Shown in pieces: positions 15,263 to 25,212 of a stretch of DNA of 64,000 nt. Made by a program: the position numbers and the translations under genes. Source of the DNA: Chloroflexales bacterium ZM16-3 (GTDB lineage: Bacteria; Chloroflexota; Chloroflexia; Chloroflexales; Chloroflexaceae); contig RYFE02000022.1 in assembly GCA_004138175.2 (NCBI GenBank), positions 18,590 to 82,589 of the forward strand, in the 5' to 3' direction. Within the stretch, counting starts at the first letter, position 1, and every line of letters starts with the position of its first letter. Under the pieces are notes generated by a model. That model saw only the letters and a list, made by a program, of their open reading frames with translations. It had not been told where the DNA came from and did not search any database.

Positions 15263-17512
15263 ATGAGCAACTTGACGGGCGATCAAGCCTTGCCAGTAGA
15301 ACTCACCATCACCTTTCGGCCATCGTCCGACAGGATCAACCTGCACTGGGAGTCCGACGTGCTCGGGGTCACATATAGCGCGTTCACGCCACCCTACCAG
15401 GGCGATGATCTAGAGCTGGTGATCCGCGGGCTCGATCACCTGCAGCACCCGACGGGCGGCCTCTCGGCGGGCGACCTAGAGCGGTTGGCCGGGCTCGGCC
15501 TACCGGTTGAGCATGGCTTTCTCGGCGAGCGGGCACATAAGGCGGTGGGCCGGGCGCTCTTCCGCGCGCTGACCGCGTACTCGGAGGGGGCCCGCGTGCT
15601 GCGCCAGGCCCGCGACAGCGCGATCGACAAGGATGTGCCGCTGGCCCTGCGGCTGCACTTCCCACCCGAGGGCGTGGCCCTGGCCGCCCTGCCCTGGGAG
15701 CTGCTCTGGGATGACGAGGAGCTGCCGTTTCTCCTGCGCGGCCGATACCCAGTCGATTGCACCCGCTGTATCGAGCTGAATGAGGCCATCCCCCCAACGC
15801 GCCTGTCGCCGACGCCGCTGCGCATCCTGCCGATTGTGCCGCATGCCGGCGTCGACACGGCCAGCCGTGCGGCCGAGCGTACGGCGCGCCTTGCGGCCTG
15901 GCAGCCCCTGATCGACCAGGGCCTGGCGGTGATGCTAAAGGAGGTGAGCCCGGCCACCCCGCGCACGATCGGTGACGCCTTCCGCAATGGCCCGCCGCCC
16001 GATATTGTCCACTATGTCGGCCACGGCGCCTACCACGACGGCAGCGGTCGGCTGCTGCTCGATGACGATAATGGCGGCCGGAGCGCGACGCCGATCAGCC
16101 AGCTGCGGCCGCTGCTCGTGGGCGCGCGCATGGTGGTGCTCACCGCGTGTCAGAGTGGGATTGCGGGCAGTGTGGGCGGCGGCGTGGCGCCCTTCAACGG
16201 CGTGGCCCCGGCGCTGAGCGCGGGCGGCGTGCCGATTGTGGTCGGAATGCAGCTCACCGTGCGCATATCCGCCGCTAATCGGGCGACCAGCCTGATTTAC
16301 CAGGCGCTCGCCCAGGGCCAGAGCGTCCAGTCGGCGCTGGGCGAGGCCCGCAGGGCGCTCTACGCCGAGGAGGAAGACAATGCCTCGTGGTATGTGCCCA
16401 CGCTCTACATCCGCTCGCGCGAGACCGGGCCGGTTTACCTAACCAAATGCACAGCTCCGCCCCCCGCCAGTTCTGCGCTGAGCCTACGCGAGGCGGCCCG
16501 GATCGCTGAGGAGGAGCGCCGCGAGGCTGAGCGCCAGGAGATCGAGCGAAATCGCCGCGAGGGCGGTATCTTTTATGTCCCAGACCCCTTTCCTGACAGC
16601 GACCCAATCTTCCCGCAGCTCAGCGAGACGCTGCTCGGCGATAACCCGCCAGAGCTGATCGTGATCACTGGCGAACCGGGCAGCGGCCGTACCACCGCGC
16701 TGCACTTCTTCTATGGACGGCGGCCCCGCGGCCCGGGTCTGCCGATCGAAAATACGGCACCCATCTACCTCTCGGGGGCGGGGAAGGATGACGAGCCTGC
16801 GCTGCTGCTCGCGATCATCGATGCGCTGCGAACCCTCTTGATCCAGCTGTGTTACCACGACAATGCCTTGGCCCATGAGCTTGGGCGAGAAAACTTCGAC
16901 CATCTGCTTGCGCTCACCGAAACCGGCAGCGTGCCGCAGCACAACCTGAATTTCCTAGTCAGGCTGCTCGACCAGCTGCGCTGTGCCATGCTAGTAATCT
17001 GTATCGACAATGTGGCACCGGCGATCCAGCGGGAAGAGTTATTCCTGCTGCTACACCAGGTCGTCGCCCCGCATCTGCGGCTCTATTTGCGCATCGCCTA
17101 CACCAGCCCGCCGGCTGATCTAAGTCTGATCGAGGGCTGGATGCGACCGACGCGACAGCGTACATCGAACGGCACCCGGAGCATCCATCTGCTCGATCTG
17201 CACTGGAAGCCGAATGATCTGCGCAATCTCTTCCATCATCATGTTCCCCCCGAGAGCGGTATCACTGAGTATCGCGACCAGATCCTTGGCATGATCAACT
17301 CGCCTAACGACCTGGAGACCTGGATCGCGGTCTTCAATGATGAGCAGTACCGTGACCGGATTGACGAGGATCTCTGGGAGAAGCTGTACCATGCCATGCG
17401 CAAGGTGCGTGAGCAGCGCCGGGATCGCCACCAGTATCGCTGGACGCTGAACGACTGGAAGCAGGCCCGCATGATCCTCGCCCAGGAGAGGCCACCCCAT
17501 GAGCCAGGATAG
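15263..17512 (+). CDS. CHAT (caspase-like) protease fused to a P-loop domain
   Basis: A 749-residue protein. Residues about 185-395 are a CHAT domain, the bacterial caspase/separase-like peptidase: catalytic His254 in VHYVGHGAY and Cys296 in VLTACQSGI are both present, with the GGVPIVVGMQ segment after them. A charged helix (residues 405-432) links to a P-loop domain (about 435-749) with a Walker A-like GEPGSGRTT in which Arg replaces the Lys, and a Walker B-like segment MLVICIDN. CHAT proteases act as effectors in bacterial conflict and cell-death pathways, cleaving partner proteins when a sensor fires. The gene overlaps the next by 14 bases, so the two products are probably made together. 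The target is not visible. Confidence 0.88.
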   Translation: MSNLTGDQALPVELTITFRPSSDRINLHWESDVLGVTYSAFTPPYQGDDLELVIRGLDHLQHPTGGLSAGDLERLAGLGLPVEHGFLGERAHKAVGRALFRALTAYSEGARVLRQARDSAIDKDVPLALRLHFPPEGVALAALPWELLWDDEELPFLLRGRYPVDCTRCIELNEAIPPTRLSPTPLRILPIVPHAGVDTASRAAERTARLAAWQPLIDQGLAVMLKEVSPATPRTIGDAFRNGPPPDIVHYVGHGAYHDGSGRLLLDDDNGGRSATPISQLRPLLVGARMVVLTACQSGIAGSVGGGVAPFNGVAPALSAGGVPIVVGMQLTVRISAANRATSLIYQALAQGQSVQSALGEARRALYAEEEDNASWYVPTLYIRSRETGPVYLTKCTAPPPASSALSLREAARIAEEERREAERQEIERNRREGGIFYVPDPFPDSDPIFPQLSETLLGDNPPELIVITGEPGSGRTTALHFFYGRRPRGPGLPIENTAPIYLSGAGKDDEPALLLAIIDALRTLLIQLCYHDNALAHELGRENFDHLLALTETGSVPQHNLNFLVRLLDQLRCAMLVICIDNVAPAIQREELFLLLHQVVAPHLRLYLRIAYTSPPADLSLIEGWMRPTRQRTSNGTRSIHLLDLHWKPNDLRNLFHHHVPPESGITEYRDQILGMINSPNDLETWIAVFNDEQYRDRIDEDLWEKLYHAMRKVREQRRDRHQYRWTLNDWKQARMILAQERPPHEPG

Positions 17513-18878
17513 CGACCAGCTCTGGATGCTTAACGCTGTTAGCAGCCTGAGCAGCGAGCGGATCGATCAGTGGGCCCGGCTCTGCTATCAGCCCTCGCCG
17601 GTCGATCAGCTGCTTGCCGACCCCAGTCGCTCGATCATAGTGCTCACCACCCCCGGCTGTGGGATGAGCACCAGCCTGGCCCTGCTGCCGCGCAGCGGCA
17701 TCCTGACCCTCGACTACCCGCCCGAGCGCTGGCCAGGTGTGGAGCAAGCATTCACCCGCGCTGAGAACCACTTTGGCCAGTGGATGGGACTGCTCGCCCA
17801 GCACCTGCGCGACCGGCTCAGCGAGCAGCCCGACCAGGTCGGGCTGCTGAACGTCCAGCACCACGAGTTTCTGGCCTGGATCATCCGCAAGTACCTCAGC
17901 CCGCGCCAGGGTGCGATCTGGTTGAGCCAGATGAGCGAGCAGCTCAGACCTGCCGACTGGGCCAGCGTCCAGGCCACGATCGAGAGTGGCGAGCTCGACG
18001 AGTCCTACACCGATACCGGCAGCGGCCTGACCGGCCAGATCGAGGAGAGCGTCCAGATCGCCCGCCGCCTGGGCTACAGCGGGATCTTCGCCACGATCGA
18101 CGTGAGTTGGGCCGAGTGGCTGCGCCGTAACCCCGAGCAGCGCACGGCTTTGGCGACGAGCGTCCGCCAGCTGCTTAGCACGCTGATTGTGCTCCAGCGC
18201 CGCGGCTTCGGGATCAAGGTCAGCTTGCCCGCCGTGCTTGGCCTGGGCGTGGCTGAGGTCGAGCAGCTCGTGCGTGGCCGGGCCACCATCGCCACCTACG
18301 AGTGGGATGAGGCAGCGCTGGCGCAGCTGACGCGGCGGCTGACCGGCGCGGCCAGCGCAGGTGCGGTTAGCGCCGAGCCCTGGCTGGATAGCGCGACCTG
18401 GGCGATCATCGGCACCGACCTGACCCAGATCTGGGGCGGCCCTGGCCCAGCCGCCGCCGCCGCCCTCGCCCGGGCGATCATCGACCACGGCTCCCTGAGC
18501 ATTGTCACCCCTGATGCGTTACAACAGCTGCGCCGCAGCCTCTACCAGCGCCACGCGCCGATCCAGCTCGACCCCGACCTGGGCCGGCGGACGATCTGGC
18601 GCGGGCGGCAGCCGATCACCTTTGGCGAGGCTCCGTTTAGCTGCCTCGCAATCCTCTGGGCCGAGCGCGGCCGCGTGGTCGAGACATCCCGCCTGCGCCA
18701 GCATATGGGCAGCCAGGCCAACCTCGATAAGAATGTCAGCCGCATCCGCCAGCAGATCGAGCCCTTCTTTAAAGAGGGCGACTACCTCTACCTTCAGCGT
18801 GAGCAGAGCCGCGGGATCTGGCTGGATCACTACGCCGACAGCGCCGTCCCTGCGCTGAACAAGGCGCGGTTTGCCTGA
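17499..18878 (+). CDS. P-loop (STAND-like) protein with C-terminal OmpR-type winged helix
   Basis: A 459-residue protein. Residues 45-60 contain TTPGCGMSTS, a Walker A-like loop with Met in place of the Lys. The middle is helical and Leu-rich, as in STAND ATPases. The last 100 residues fit an OmpR/SARP-type winged helix: a short beta segment RRTIWRGRQPITFGEAPFS, a Leu-rich helix ending AERGRVV, a recognition helix in LDKNVSRIRQQIEPF and the wing hairpin YLYLQREQSRGIWL. It should bind DNA directly. Its start (ATG 17499, AGGAG upstream) lies inside the CHAT gene. The direct hexamer repeats that begin 6 bases after its stop, and again at 27037, have the 11-bp period typical of sites for this domain class, so it is the obvious candidate regulator of both flanking units. 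Confidence 0.8.
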   Translation: MSQDSDQLWMLNAVSSLSSERIDQWARLCYQPSPVDQLLADPSRSIIVLTTPGCGMSTSLALLPRSGILTLDYPPERWPGVEQAFTRAENHFGQWMGLLAQHLRDRLSEQPDQVGLLNVQHHEFLAWIIRKYLSPRQGAIWLSQMSEQLRPADWASVQATIESGELDESYTDTGSGLTGQIEESVQIARRLGYSGIFATIDVSWAEWLRRNPEQRTALATSVRQLLSTLIVLQRRGFGIKVSLPAVLGLGVAEVEQLVRGRATIATYEWDEAALAQLTRRLTGAASAGAVSAEPWLDSATWAIIGTDLTQIWGGPGPAAAAALARAIIDHGSLSIVTPDALQQLRRSLYQRHAPIQLDPDLGRRTIWRGRQPITFGEAPFSCLAILWAERGRVVETSRLRQHMGSQANLDKNVSRIRQQIEPFFKEGDYLYLQREQSRGIWLDHYADSAVPALNKARFA

Positions 18879-18884
18879 ACCGAT

Positions 18885-18966
18885 GTCAGAGCTTTGTCAG
18901 AAGATTGTCCAGTCAATGTCCGAATAGGCACCTAGTTCCGTCAGACGCAGCGCGGCACACTATGTG
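18885..18966 (+). promoter_or_regulatory. 11-bp-period direct-repeat operator and promoter, copy 1
   Basis: Hexamers GTCAGA, GTCAGA, GTCCAG and GTCCGA start at 18885, 18896, 18907 and 18918, each exactly 11 bases apart. The next 11-bp register (18929) is degenerate and GTCAGA returns at 18940. A -10-like CACACT/TATGTG lies at 18956-18966. No conventional -35 is seen; the repeats occupy its place. The same order and spacing recur at 27037. This fits activator-dependent promoters of SARP/OmpR-type regulators. It would drive the three ATPase genes downstream. Bases 18967-19154 hold no further feature. Confidence 0.75.
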
Positions 18967-19154
18967 TGACATCACATGTAGGCGATCCACGCCGGCGGAT
19001 GTCCATCAGTGACGTAGGTCGTCATCGCCGCCTCGCAGCGAGCGCCCCGTCAGTGCTGACCATCGCCGGGGCGCTCGCCTCGCCCCCGGCCTTTCAGGCG
19101 GCCGAAATCTCCGGTGGGCGGACGCCGTGAATCCACTCTAGGCACGGTGACAAC

Positions 19155-20687
19155 ATGACCACAGGATATTCTCAGGGACGCCTTACTCGCTCCAGGCAGC
19201 GTCACCACAACCCGAAGGCGACCGATCAACAGCATAACAAGCCCTCTACGCCGGCTGGCCCCGATTGGCTAGCTCCCGGCGCATTAGCGATCCAACAGCG
19301 GGAAGGCGACCCGCCGTGCGCCGACCTCGATATATTGACGATCGAGCATAAAGAGCCTGCGTCCTCTCGTCTGCCGAAGAAAGAGCAAGGCGTCCCGCAG
19401 CCCGCTCTCGGCTGCGATGGCAGTCCGCCGCCATCTAACCCTGCCCTCCTGCTGCGCCCCGGCGAGTCCTTACGCGATCAGCTGATCACGGACATGGGCC
19501 TGGAGTTCGACCCCTTCCGCACCAGCTTCAGCGATGATGATTTCCTACCCTTCGAGGAGATCTATGTTGATCCGCCGACCGAGCAGGATGCGGCGGACAT
19601 GGGCGTGCCCCTGCTAATTGATCGGCTGCAAGAGCAGCGCCATACCTTCGTCTTCGCCAACTATGGTATGGGCAAGACGGCTACATGGCATGCGCTAGAG
19701 TATTTACTGCGCATGGCCCGTGTCGAACAGCCGGTTCTGGTAGTTCGCTATACGCCGCGCCTGCCCGCCGATGGTGCCCACATACCGGCGAGCGACACCT
19801 ACTCACTTGATGTCTTGGCCCGGGAGATGGTCGTCGATCTGCTGATCCAGTCGCTTGAGCGCAGCCATGACCGCTTCCCGCGCAGCGGCCCGCCCTCGAC
19901 CGCACAGCAGGATGTGCTGCGTCGGCTCTATGCTGCCGCACCAGGCCAGCTTAAGCGGGCGATCCGCAATCTGGCCGACGAGCAGCCCGACGAGACTACA
20001 AACTGGAGTGGGCTGCGCCCGAACATCCTGCTGCGCACGGTCGCCCCGGCCTGGCGGGCATGGCTGGCTGCGCTAGTCGCGCCGCTGCCGCGGCGGGCTG
20101 GCCCGGCCATGAGCTGGCAGGAGCTGAGCCAGGCCGCACTACAGCTGGGCTTCGCCTGTACCTTCGTGCTGGTCGACGCGGTCGACGAGCGGTCGATCGA
20201 TATCCGCCGCCAGATGTCGGTGCTCGCGCCGATCATCGAGCGGCTGAGGCCGTTCGAACAGGCGCGCCTGTTTGTCAAAGGCTTTCTCCCTCTAGAGCTC
20301 GGATCAATCCTAAAACATGAGCTGCACGACCGTTTTGAAGGCTTGACAGTCCAACCTGAACTTGCTACCATTGCGCGGAGAACGCCTGAGCACCTGTATC
20401 AGATTCTTGATCAGCGTCTCTCTGCAGCAGCAAAGAGCAGCTCTAGCTTCAAGAGTCTCGACTGGTTCCGTAGCCCTGAAATCGGCGAGAGCATTCAGGA
20501 GCGAATAATCACCCTCGCCGATGGGTCGCCGCGCCGCCTGATCCAGCTGGTGAGTCTGCTGCTCGACGAGCACAGCGCCCACGGGTATCATACGAATCGG
20601 CAGATCGAGCTGAGCGCCACAGACTGGCAGCATTTTCTTACAAAGGCCGCAACTCACCTCCCTTCAGCATCGCCGCCGCCCGAGTAG
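19155..20687 (+). CDS. STAND-like P-loop ATPase
   Basis: A 510-residue protein whose first 95 residues are Pro/Gln-rich and poorly structured. Residues 110-160 (MGLEFDPFRTSFSDDDFLPFEEIYVDPP) resemble the leader of a bacterial AAA/KAP-like ATPase group. Walker A is ANYGMGKT (168-175, Lys kept) and Walker B is FVLVDAVDE (337-345). The remainder is helical. No enzymatic effector domain is visible, so it is more likely a sensor or scaffold ATPase. The start is uncertain: ATG at 19155 has a weak ribosome-binding site, and ATG at 19494 just before the conserved part is possible. It is the first gene after the 11-bp repeat promoter. Confidence 0.7.
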   Translation: MTTGYSQGRLTRSRQRHHNPKATDQQHNKPSTPAGPDWLAPGALAIQQREGDPPCADLDILTIEHKEPASSRLPKKEQGVPQPALGCDGSPPPSNPALLLRPGESLRDQLITDMGLEFDPFRTSFSDDDFLPFEEIYVDPPTEQDAADMGVPLLIDRLQEQRHTFVFANYGMGKTATWHALEYLLRMARVEQPVLVVRYTPRLPADGAHIPASDTYSLDVLAREMVVDLLIQSLERSHDRFPRSGPPSTAQQDVLRRLYAAAPGQLKRAIRNLADEQPDETTNWSGLRPNILLRTVAPAWRAWLAALVAPLPRRAGPAMSWQELSQAALQLGFACTFVLVDAVDERSIDIRRQMSVLAPIIERLRPFEQARLFVKGFLPLELGSILKHELHDRFEGLTVQPELATIARRTPEHLYQILDQRLSAAAKSSSSFKSLDWFRSPEIGESIQERIITLADGSPRRLIQLVSLLLDEHSAHGYHTNRQIELSATDWQHFLTKAATHLPSASPPPE

Positions 20688-20733
20688 TTGGCGTGCCGAG
20701 GGGCCGACCTGCTCATAGAAAGGTCCCCGGCAG

Positions 20734-21858
20734 ATGCCATCTGCGAGCTTCTTCGGCCGACAGGAGATCAGCGAAGAGATCTTTCAGGCGCTGACCGACC
20801 CGCAGGCGCGGGCGAACAAAGCGGCAAGCCTGCTGGTCGAGGGGCCGGCCGGGCGAGGGAAGAGCTGCCTGCTCGATCATATCCTCAGGCGGCTGCGCGG
20901 CCTGGAAGACCCGCCGATAGTCTACTTCTGCTCGATCAAGGCCGATGTGCAGCCGCCTACGCCCCAGTGGTTCCCGCTGATCGCTCGGCTCTGCCTCGCG
21001 ATCAACCGCCACGCCCCGCCCACCGGCTGGGGGCCAGACGACTGGCCCTTCAATAAGATCGGCCCCGATGATAATGAGCAGGCATTGACAGAGAAGCTGG
21101 GCGAATTTGATGTGTCATCGATGATCGGCGCGATCATTCCGGCGCTGCGGCGCCTGAAACGGGGTTGCATCTTGATTGTCGACGGGCTCGAAGAAACCGA
21201 ACTGGGGCTACTGCGCGAATTTGAGCGCGAGGTGGTCGAGCCGCTCTTCAGCTACGAGGGCATGCGCATCCTGGCCTCGCGCCGGGTCGATAGCCAGCAG
21301 TTCTCCTGGTCGCGCTTCACCATCCGCGCCCAGACAAAGCCCATCGCGCTGCCGCGCTTCGATCAGGAGCCGGCTCATTCGAGTCGGCCCGAGACCCGGC
21401 AGATCGACCAGATCCTGGCCGACAACGAGGTGGCGGATGAGCAACTCTCGGCCATCCGCGACCAGATCATGGCCAGCATCCCGGCCTATACGTGGGGCAA
21501 CCCGCTGGCCAACCGGCTGCTGATCGAGGCCGCCCTGCGACGGAGCCCGCACAGCCTCACTGGCGACGATATCGGCGCGGTGCTACGCCAGATCATCGCC
21601 CCACCCCGCCCCCTGTCGCCCCCCAACCAGAGCTGGGACTCCGATATGATCCTTGACATGCTGCTCCAGATCGCCCGCAGATTCCCCACAATCGACCAGG
21701 GCGCGCCGCGCCGCGAGATCGCCGCGCTGCTCAATCTGGAGAACCGTCAACGCGACGCCTTACTTGGCTACCTTCAGGAGTGTGGCGTCGGCCACTTTCG
21801 ACACGATGCGCTGTACCCCATCCATACAGAGTTCGTCCAGCTCTTGCAATCACTGTAG
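20734..21858 (+). CDS. AAA/STAND-like ATPase, compact
   Basis: A 374-residue protein that starts with the FFGRQEI segment typical of AAA_16/STAND N-termini. Walker A is VEGPAGRGKS (G37-S44), Walker B is CILIVDGLEE (Asp150) and the sensor-like strand is MRILASRRVD. The last 90 residues (QSWDSDMILDMLLQIARRF to ECGVGHFRHD) look like a winged-helix domain, as found after STAND modules. No effector is attached. It is separated from the upstream ATPase by 46 bases and from the TPR-containing ATPase by 9 bases, so the three form one unit. An AAGGTCCCC sequence precedes the start. Confidence 0.75.
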   Translation: MPSASFFGRQEISEEIFQALTDPQARANKAASLLVEGPAGRGKSCLLDHILRRLRGLEDPPIVYFCSIKADVQPPTPQWFPLIARLCLAINRHAPPTGWGPDDWPFNKIGPDDNEQALTEKLGEFDVSSMIGAIIPALRRLKRGCILIVDGLEETELGLLREFEREVVEPLFSYEGMRILASRRVDSQQFSWSRFTIRAQTKPIALPRFDQEPAHSSRPETRQIDQILADNEVADEQLSAIRDQIMASIPAYTWGNPLANRLLIEAALRRSPHSLTGDDIGAVLRQIIAPPRPLSPPNQSWDSDMILDMLLQIARRFPTIDQGAPRREIAALLNLENRQRDALLGYLQECGVGHFRHDALYPIHTEFVQLLQSL

Positions 21859-21867
21859 GACCAGCAT

Positions 21868-24800
21868 ATGAGCATCCCCCCGGCCGCGTTTAGCGGCGCG
21901 CTGAGGCCACAGCGTCTGATCGGTCGCGAGCCACAGCTCCAGCAGATCCGTGCGCAGATCATAGACCCCGGCCTGGGCGACGCCTTCCGCTGTGTGCTGA
22001 TCACCGCCGATGGCGGCAAGGGTAAGACCCGGCTGCTCCAGGAGATTGACCGGACGATCGCTGCATCAGGCGAGCCGGTGATCGTGCTGCCGCTGATCGA
22101 CCTGGCCGACCCGACCCTGCACAGCGTGGCCGCGTTTCTACAGCGGGTCAGCGGTGCCCTGAAGGACGCGCTGGGCACCGCCGGGCACGAGATGCTGCGC
22201 CCCTTCGACACGGCGAGCGAGCAGTACGAGCAGGCCCACGACAGCCAGAAGATGATCAGCCTTAAACAGGCGAACGACAGCCTGATCTCCGCCTTCAAGC
22301 GGGCCTATATGCAGATCGTCGCCGGGCGGCGGGTGGTCTGGATGCTTGATACGATGGAGCAGCTCTTCGCCACGCCCCCCGAGATCGCCGATCTGATCCG
22401 CTTCGATAGCGCGATCCACCTCACCGAGATCGGGCCGACGACCTATCACTGGCTGCTGAGCTTCATCACCGACCGCACGCCGAACACGACCATGCTCCTG
22501 GCCGGCCGCCCCGTGCCCGGTCGCTGGGTCGCCGGCATCAGCAACGCTCTGCTCCAGAGCGATGTCACCAGCATCCCTGCCGACGACGATGAGGAAGAGG
22601 CGGCTCCGCTGGCCCAGGTGCTCCCGCTGAGCGTCGATGATTTTACAGTCGACCAAGTGGACGACTACCTCGCCGCGCTTCAGCAGGAGCTGGCTCAATT
22701 CCCCACCCTGGCCGACCAGGCCGATTTTGTGAGCGGCCTCCAGCAGAGTGCTGATGATCGCGAGGCGCTCTACCTGCTCACCGAGGGCAACCCGATCCGA
22801 CTGGCCTTGTATGTCGATCTGCTGATGAGCAACGGTGTCTTCCCCGAGCCCTTCCGCATGCCGCTTGCGGCGCTGAAGCAGGAGCTGGCGACGAACCGAA
22901 AGCAGATGCTCAGCTCAGTCGATGACTCGCTGCTCGACTATATCGCCAGCCAGCTCGGCGATAATCTCAGCCAGGTGCTCGACTACCTCTCGATCATGCG
23001 CCGCGGCCTCGACAGCGAGCGGCTGGAGCGGATCTGGGGGGGGACACGCGAGGAGTCCGATGCTGCTCTGGGCCAGCTGCGCGCGCTCTCCTTCATCAAG
23101 CATCGCCCCGACGGGCGCTACTTCCTGCACGACGAGCTCTACCAGATCTACCAGCTGGAGTTCGAGCGTCGCGATGAGCCGACCTGCGCAGCTCGCCGCG
23201 ATCACGAGCGGGCGATCTACGCCCAGCTGATCGCGCTCTGTAATCAGGAGCTGCGCGCGCAGAACCAGGCCATCCTGGCCTTCCATCTCCGGCCAGATGA
23301 CCAGTCGGATCAGGTTCAGGCCGAGCTACGCGCCCGTCGCATCCGCCGCCGCCAACTCCAGGCCGAGCGGCTGCACTACAGCCTCTACCTCGACCCGGCA
23401 AGGGCCTTCTACGAGGTCTACTTCGAGCTCACCGAGCAGGCATTTACTACCTACGACTTTGAGCTCGACAGCCTGCTACAGTCTGAGATCAGCGGGTTCT
23501 TCTTCGGTGGAACCGCCCACCTCAACTGCCTACAGACCGGCATGCAGACCGATGACTGGGAGCAGCTGCGCTTCGCGGTGCTGCACGAGCGGGTCTCGGG
23601 CTGGATTAAGCGCCTGACGAAGTCATCGCTGGCCCTCCAGGCCCGCGAGCTGGTTGAGGCGGCCCTGCGCGATCACGCCGCCCTGGTCCGACAGCACTAT
23701 GCAGGACAGCCCTTCGCCGACATGCTGGCGCTCTATGATCAGCCGGTCGGGCGGCTGCTGTCCGCCGTTTTTGCCGAGGAGTGGCGGGCCTGCGGCCAGT
23801 TTGCTGCGATCTATAGCGGCAGCGCGCAGGCGGCGATCTCTGAGATTGGGCGCTTGTCCGCCTCGTTTGAGACGCTCATGCGTGGTCAGCCGCTCGTCGA
23901 CCTGCCCGAGGCCGGACTGAGCCTGCTAGCACCCGAGTTCCGCAACCGGCTGCTGAATATTATCGCCCAGTGTACGATGTTCGTCGGCTACGCCCACGCG
24001 ACCCTGAACCGCTTCACCCTGGCCCGCGACCACTACCGGCAGGCCGAGTATCTGCTGGTACACGCCCGGCCACCCCTGGAGACGCTGCTGGCCGAGGTGA
24101 AGAATAACCTCTCCCGTGCGCTCGGCGAGCTAAGCGAGGTGGACGATGCACTCATGATCTGCGATGAGGGCGCGACGATCAATCGGCATCTGGGTCTAGA
24201 CTACAACCTGGCGATCGCATATAACACCAAGGCGCTGATCGCAACTTTAAACCAGCGCCCGGACATCGGGCTGCGCTCCGCCCAGCTGGCGCTGCGCCTG
24301 TTCCGCCACCGACTGGATCTGCGCGGGATTGGCCTGGCGCTGATCCAGGCTGGTGAGGGGGCCAGGCGTAGCTGGTGGGCGGAGGCTGATCTACAGGCAC
24401 AGGATGAGCTCGATCCGACTCTGCGATCCGTTGCGCCGACCGAGCAAGCCCTGCGCGATCTGCACAACGCGGTCACGATCTTTGCTGGTCTCAAGGAGCC
24501 GCTGCGCCAGATGGAGAGCCACAGCGCCCTGGCCTGCCTCTACCGCGACCGGGCGAACTACCTGCACCAGGATGTGGAGGGCGCAGACTTTAAGCAGGCC
24601 CTGGAGCACTTCGGCCAGGCCCGCGCCGTGGCGGTGGGCGACGATCCCAAAGCGAAGAAATTCCCCAGCCAGGAGCTGGCCATCCTCGCCGACTGGGCCT
24701 GGCTGTATAAGCGCGCTGGTGCATACGCCGAGGCGAGCCGGATCACCGCCGAGGCCCTGTTGATCGCCCCGCCCGAGCTCCAACTCAGCAGCGAGCGCCC

Positions 24801-25212
24801 ACTTGATATTGAGCTGGCACGGAAGAATATCGGGACGTTGCGCGAGCTAAGCAAGCTCGCCGCCCTCGGGGCCGATATCACGGCGGCGCAGGCCGCCGAT
24901 CAGGAGCGGGGCAAGGCTGAGTTCCAGCAGCTACTACTCGCCAGCATCGAGCAGCGCATGCTGGCCATGGCCTACCTGCAGATCGTCACCCCGGCGAACA
25001 ACTACCTGGCCCAGAATAGGCGCAAGCTCTACACGCTCCTCAGCCAACAACACCTGCAAAGCCCAGAGATCCGCGCGCAGATCCAGGCACATGCCATTCA
25101 TGTGGTGCGCAGCTATCACCTCGATGCTGTACAAGAAAAGATTGGCCCGCTGGCATCTCTGGAGATGATCGCCGATCTATTCAGACTCCCGACCTACCTC
25201 GACTACGTATAA
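21868..25212 (+). CDS. STAND ATPase with TPR-like C-terminal region
   Basis: A 1114-residue protein. It opens with LIGREPQL and Walker A TADGGKGKT (46-54); Walker B is VVWMLDTMEQLF (Asp161), followed by TTMLLAGRPVPG, a sensor-like strand. A winged-helix-like part at about 370-430 (YLSIMRRGLDSERLERIWGG) closes the ATPase. Residues about 650-1110 are helical pairs of TPR type (for example TLNRFTLARDHYRQAEYLLVHARPP and YNLAIAYNTKALIATLNQRPDIGLRSAQLAL). STAND proteins use such repeats to sense a ligand and oligomerise. No effector domain is fused, so it may signal to the CHAT protein or the winged-helix protein. It is the last gene of the block. Confidence 0.82.
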   Translation: MSIPPAAFSGALRPQRLIGREPQLQQIRAQIIDPGLGDAFRCVLITADGGKGKTRLLQEIDRTIAASGEPVIVLPLIDLADPTLHSVAAFLQRVSGALKDALGTAGHEMLRPFDTASEQYEQAHDSQKMISLKQANDSLISAFKRAYMQIVAGRRVVWMLDTMEQLFATPPEIADLIRFDSAIHLTEIGPTTYHWLLSFITDRTPNTTMLLAGRPVPGRWVAGISNALLQSDVTSIPADDDEEEAAPLAQVLPLSVDDFTVDQVDDYLAALQQELAQFPTLADQADFVSGLQQSADDREALYLLTEGNPIRLALYVDLLMSNGVFPEPFRMPLAALKQELATNRKQMLSSVDDSLLDYIASQLGDNLSQVLDYLSIMRRGLDSERLERIWGGTREESDAALGQLRALSFIKHRPDGRYFLHDELYQIYQLEFERRDEPTCAARRDHERAIYAQLIALCNQELRAQNQAILAFHLRPDDQSDQVQAELRARRIRRRQLQAERLHYSLYLDPARAFYEVYFELTEQAFTTYDFELDSLLQSEISGFFFGGTAHLNCLQTGMQTDDWEQLRFAVLHERVSGWIKRLTKSSLALQARELVEAALRDHAALVRQHYAGQPFADMLALYDQPVGRLLSAVFAEEWRACGQFAAIYSGSAQAAISEIGRLSASFETLMRGQPLVDLPEAGLSLLAPEFRNRLLNIIAQCTMFVGYAHATLNRFTLARDHYRQAEYLLVHARPPLETLLAEVKNNLSRALGELSEVDDALMICDEGATINRHLGLDYNLAIAYNTKALIATLNQRPDIGLRSAQLALRLFRHRLDLRGIGLALIQAGEGARRSWWAEADLQAQDELDPTLRSVAPTEQALRDLHNAVTIFAGLKEPLRQMESHSALACLYRDRANYLHQDVEGADFKQALEHFGQARAVAVGDDPKAKKFPSQELAILADWAWLYKRAGAYAEASRITAEALLIAPPELQLSSERPLDIELARKNIGTLRELSKLAALGADITAAQAADQERGKAEFQQLLLASIEQRMLAMAYLQIVTPANNYLAQNRRKLYTLLSQQHLQSPEIRAQIQAHAIHVVRSYHLDAVQEKIGPLASLEMIADLFRLPTYLDYV

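Noticed and set aside
23096..23401. Short antisense frames within the STAND ATPase genes as possible regulators or toxins
   Set aside because: They follow the codon periodicity of the sense genes and have no start signals or recognisable motifs.
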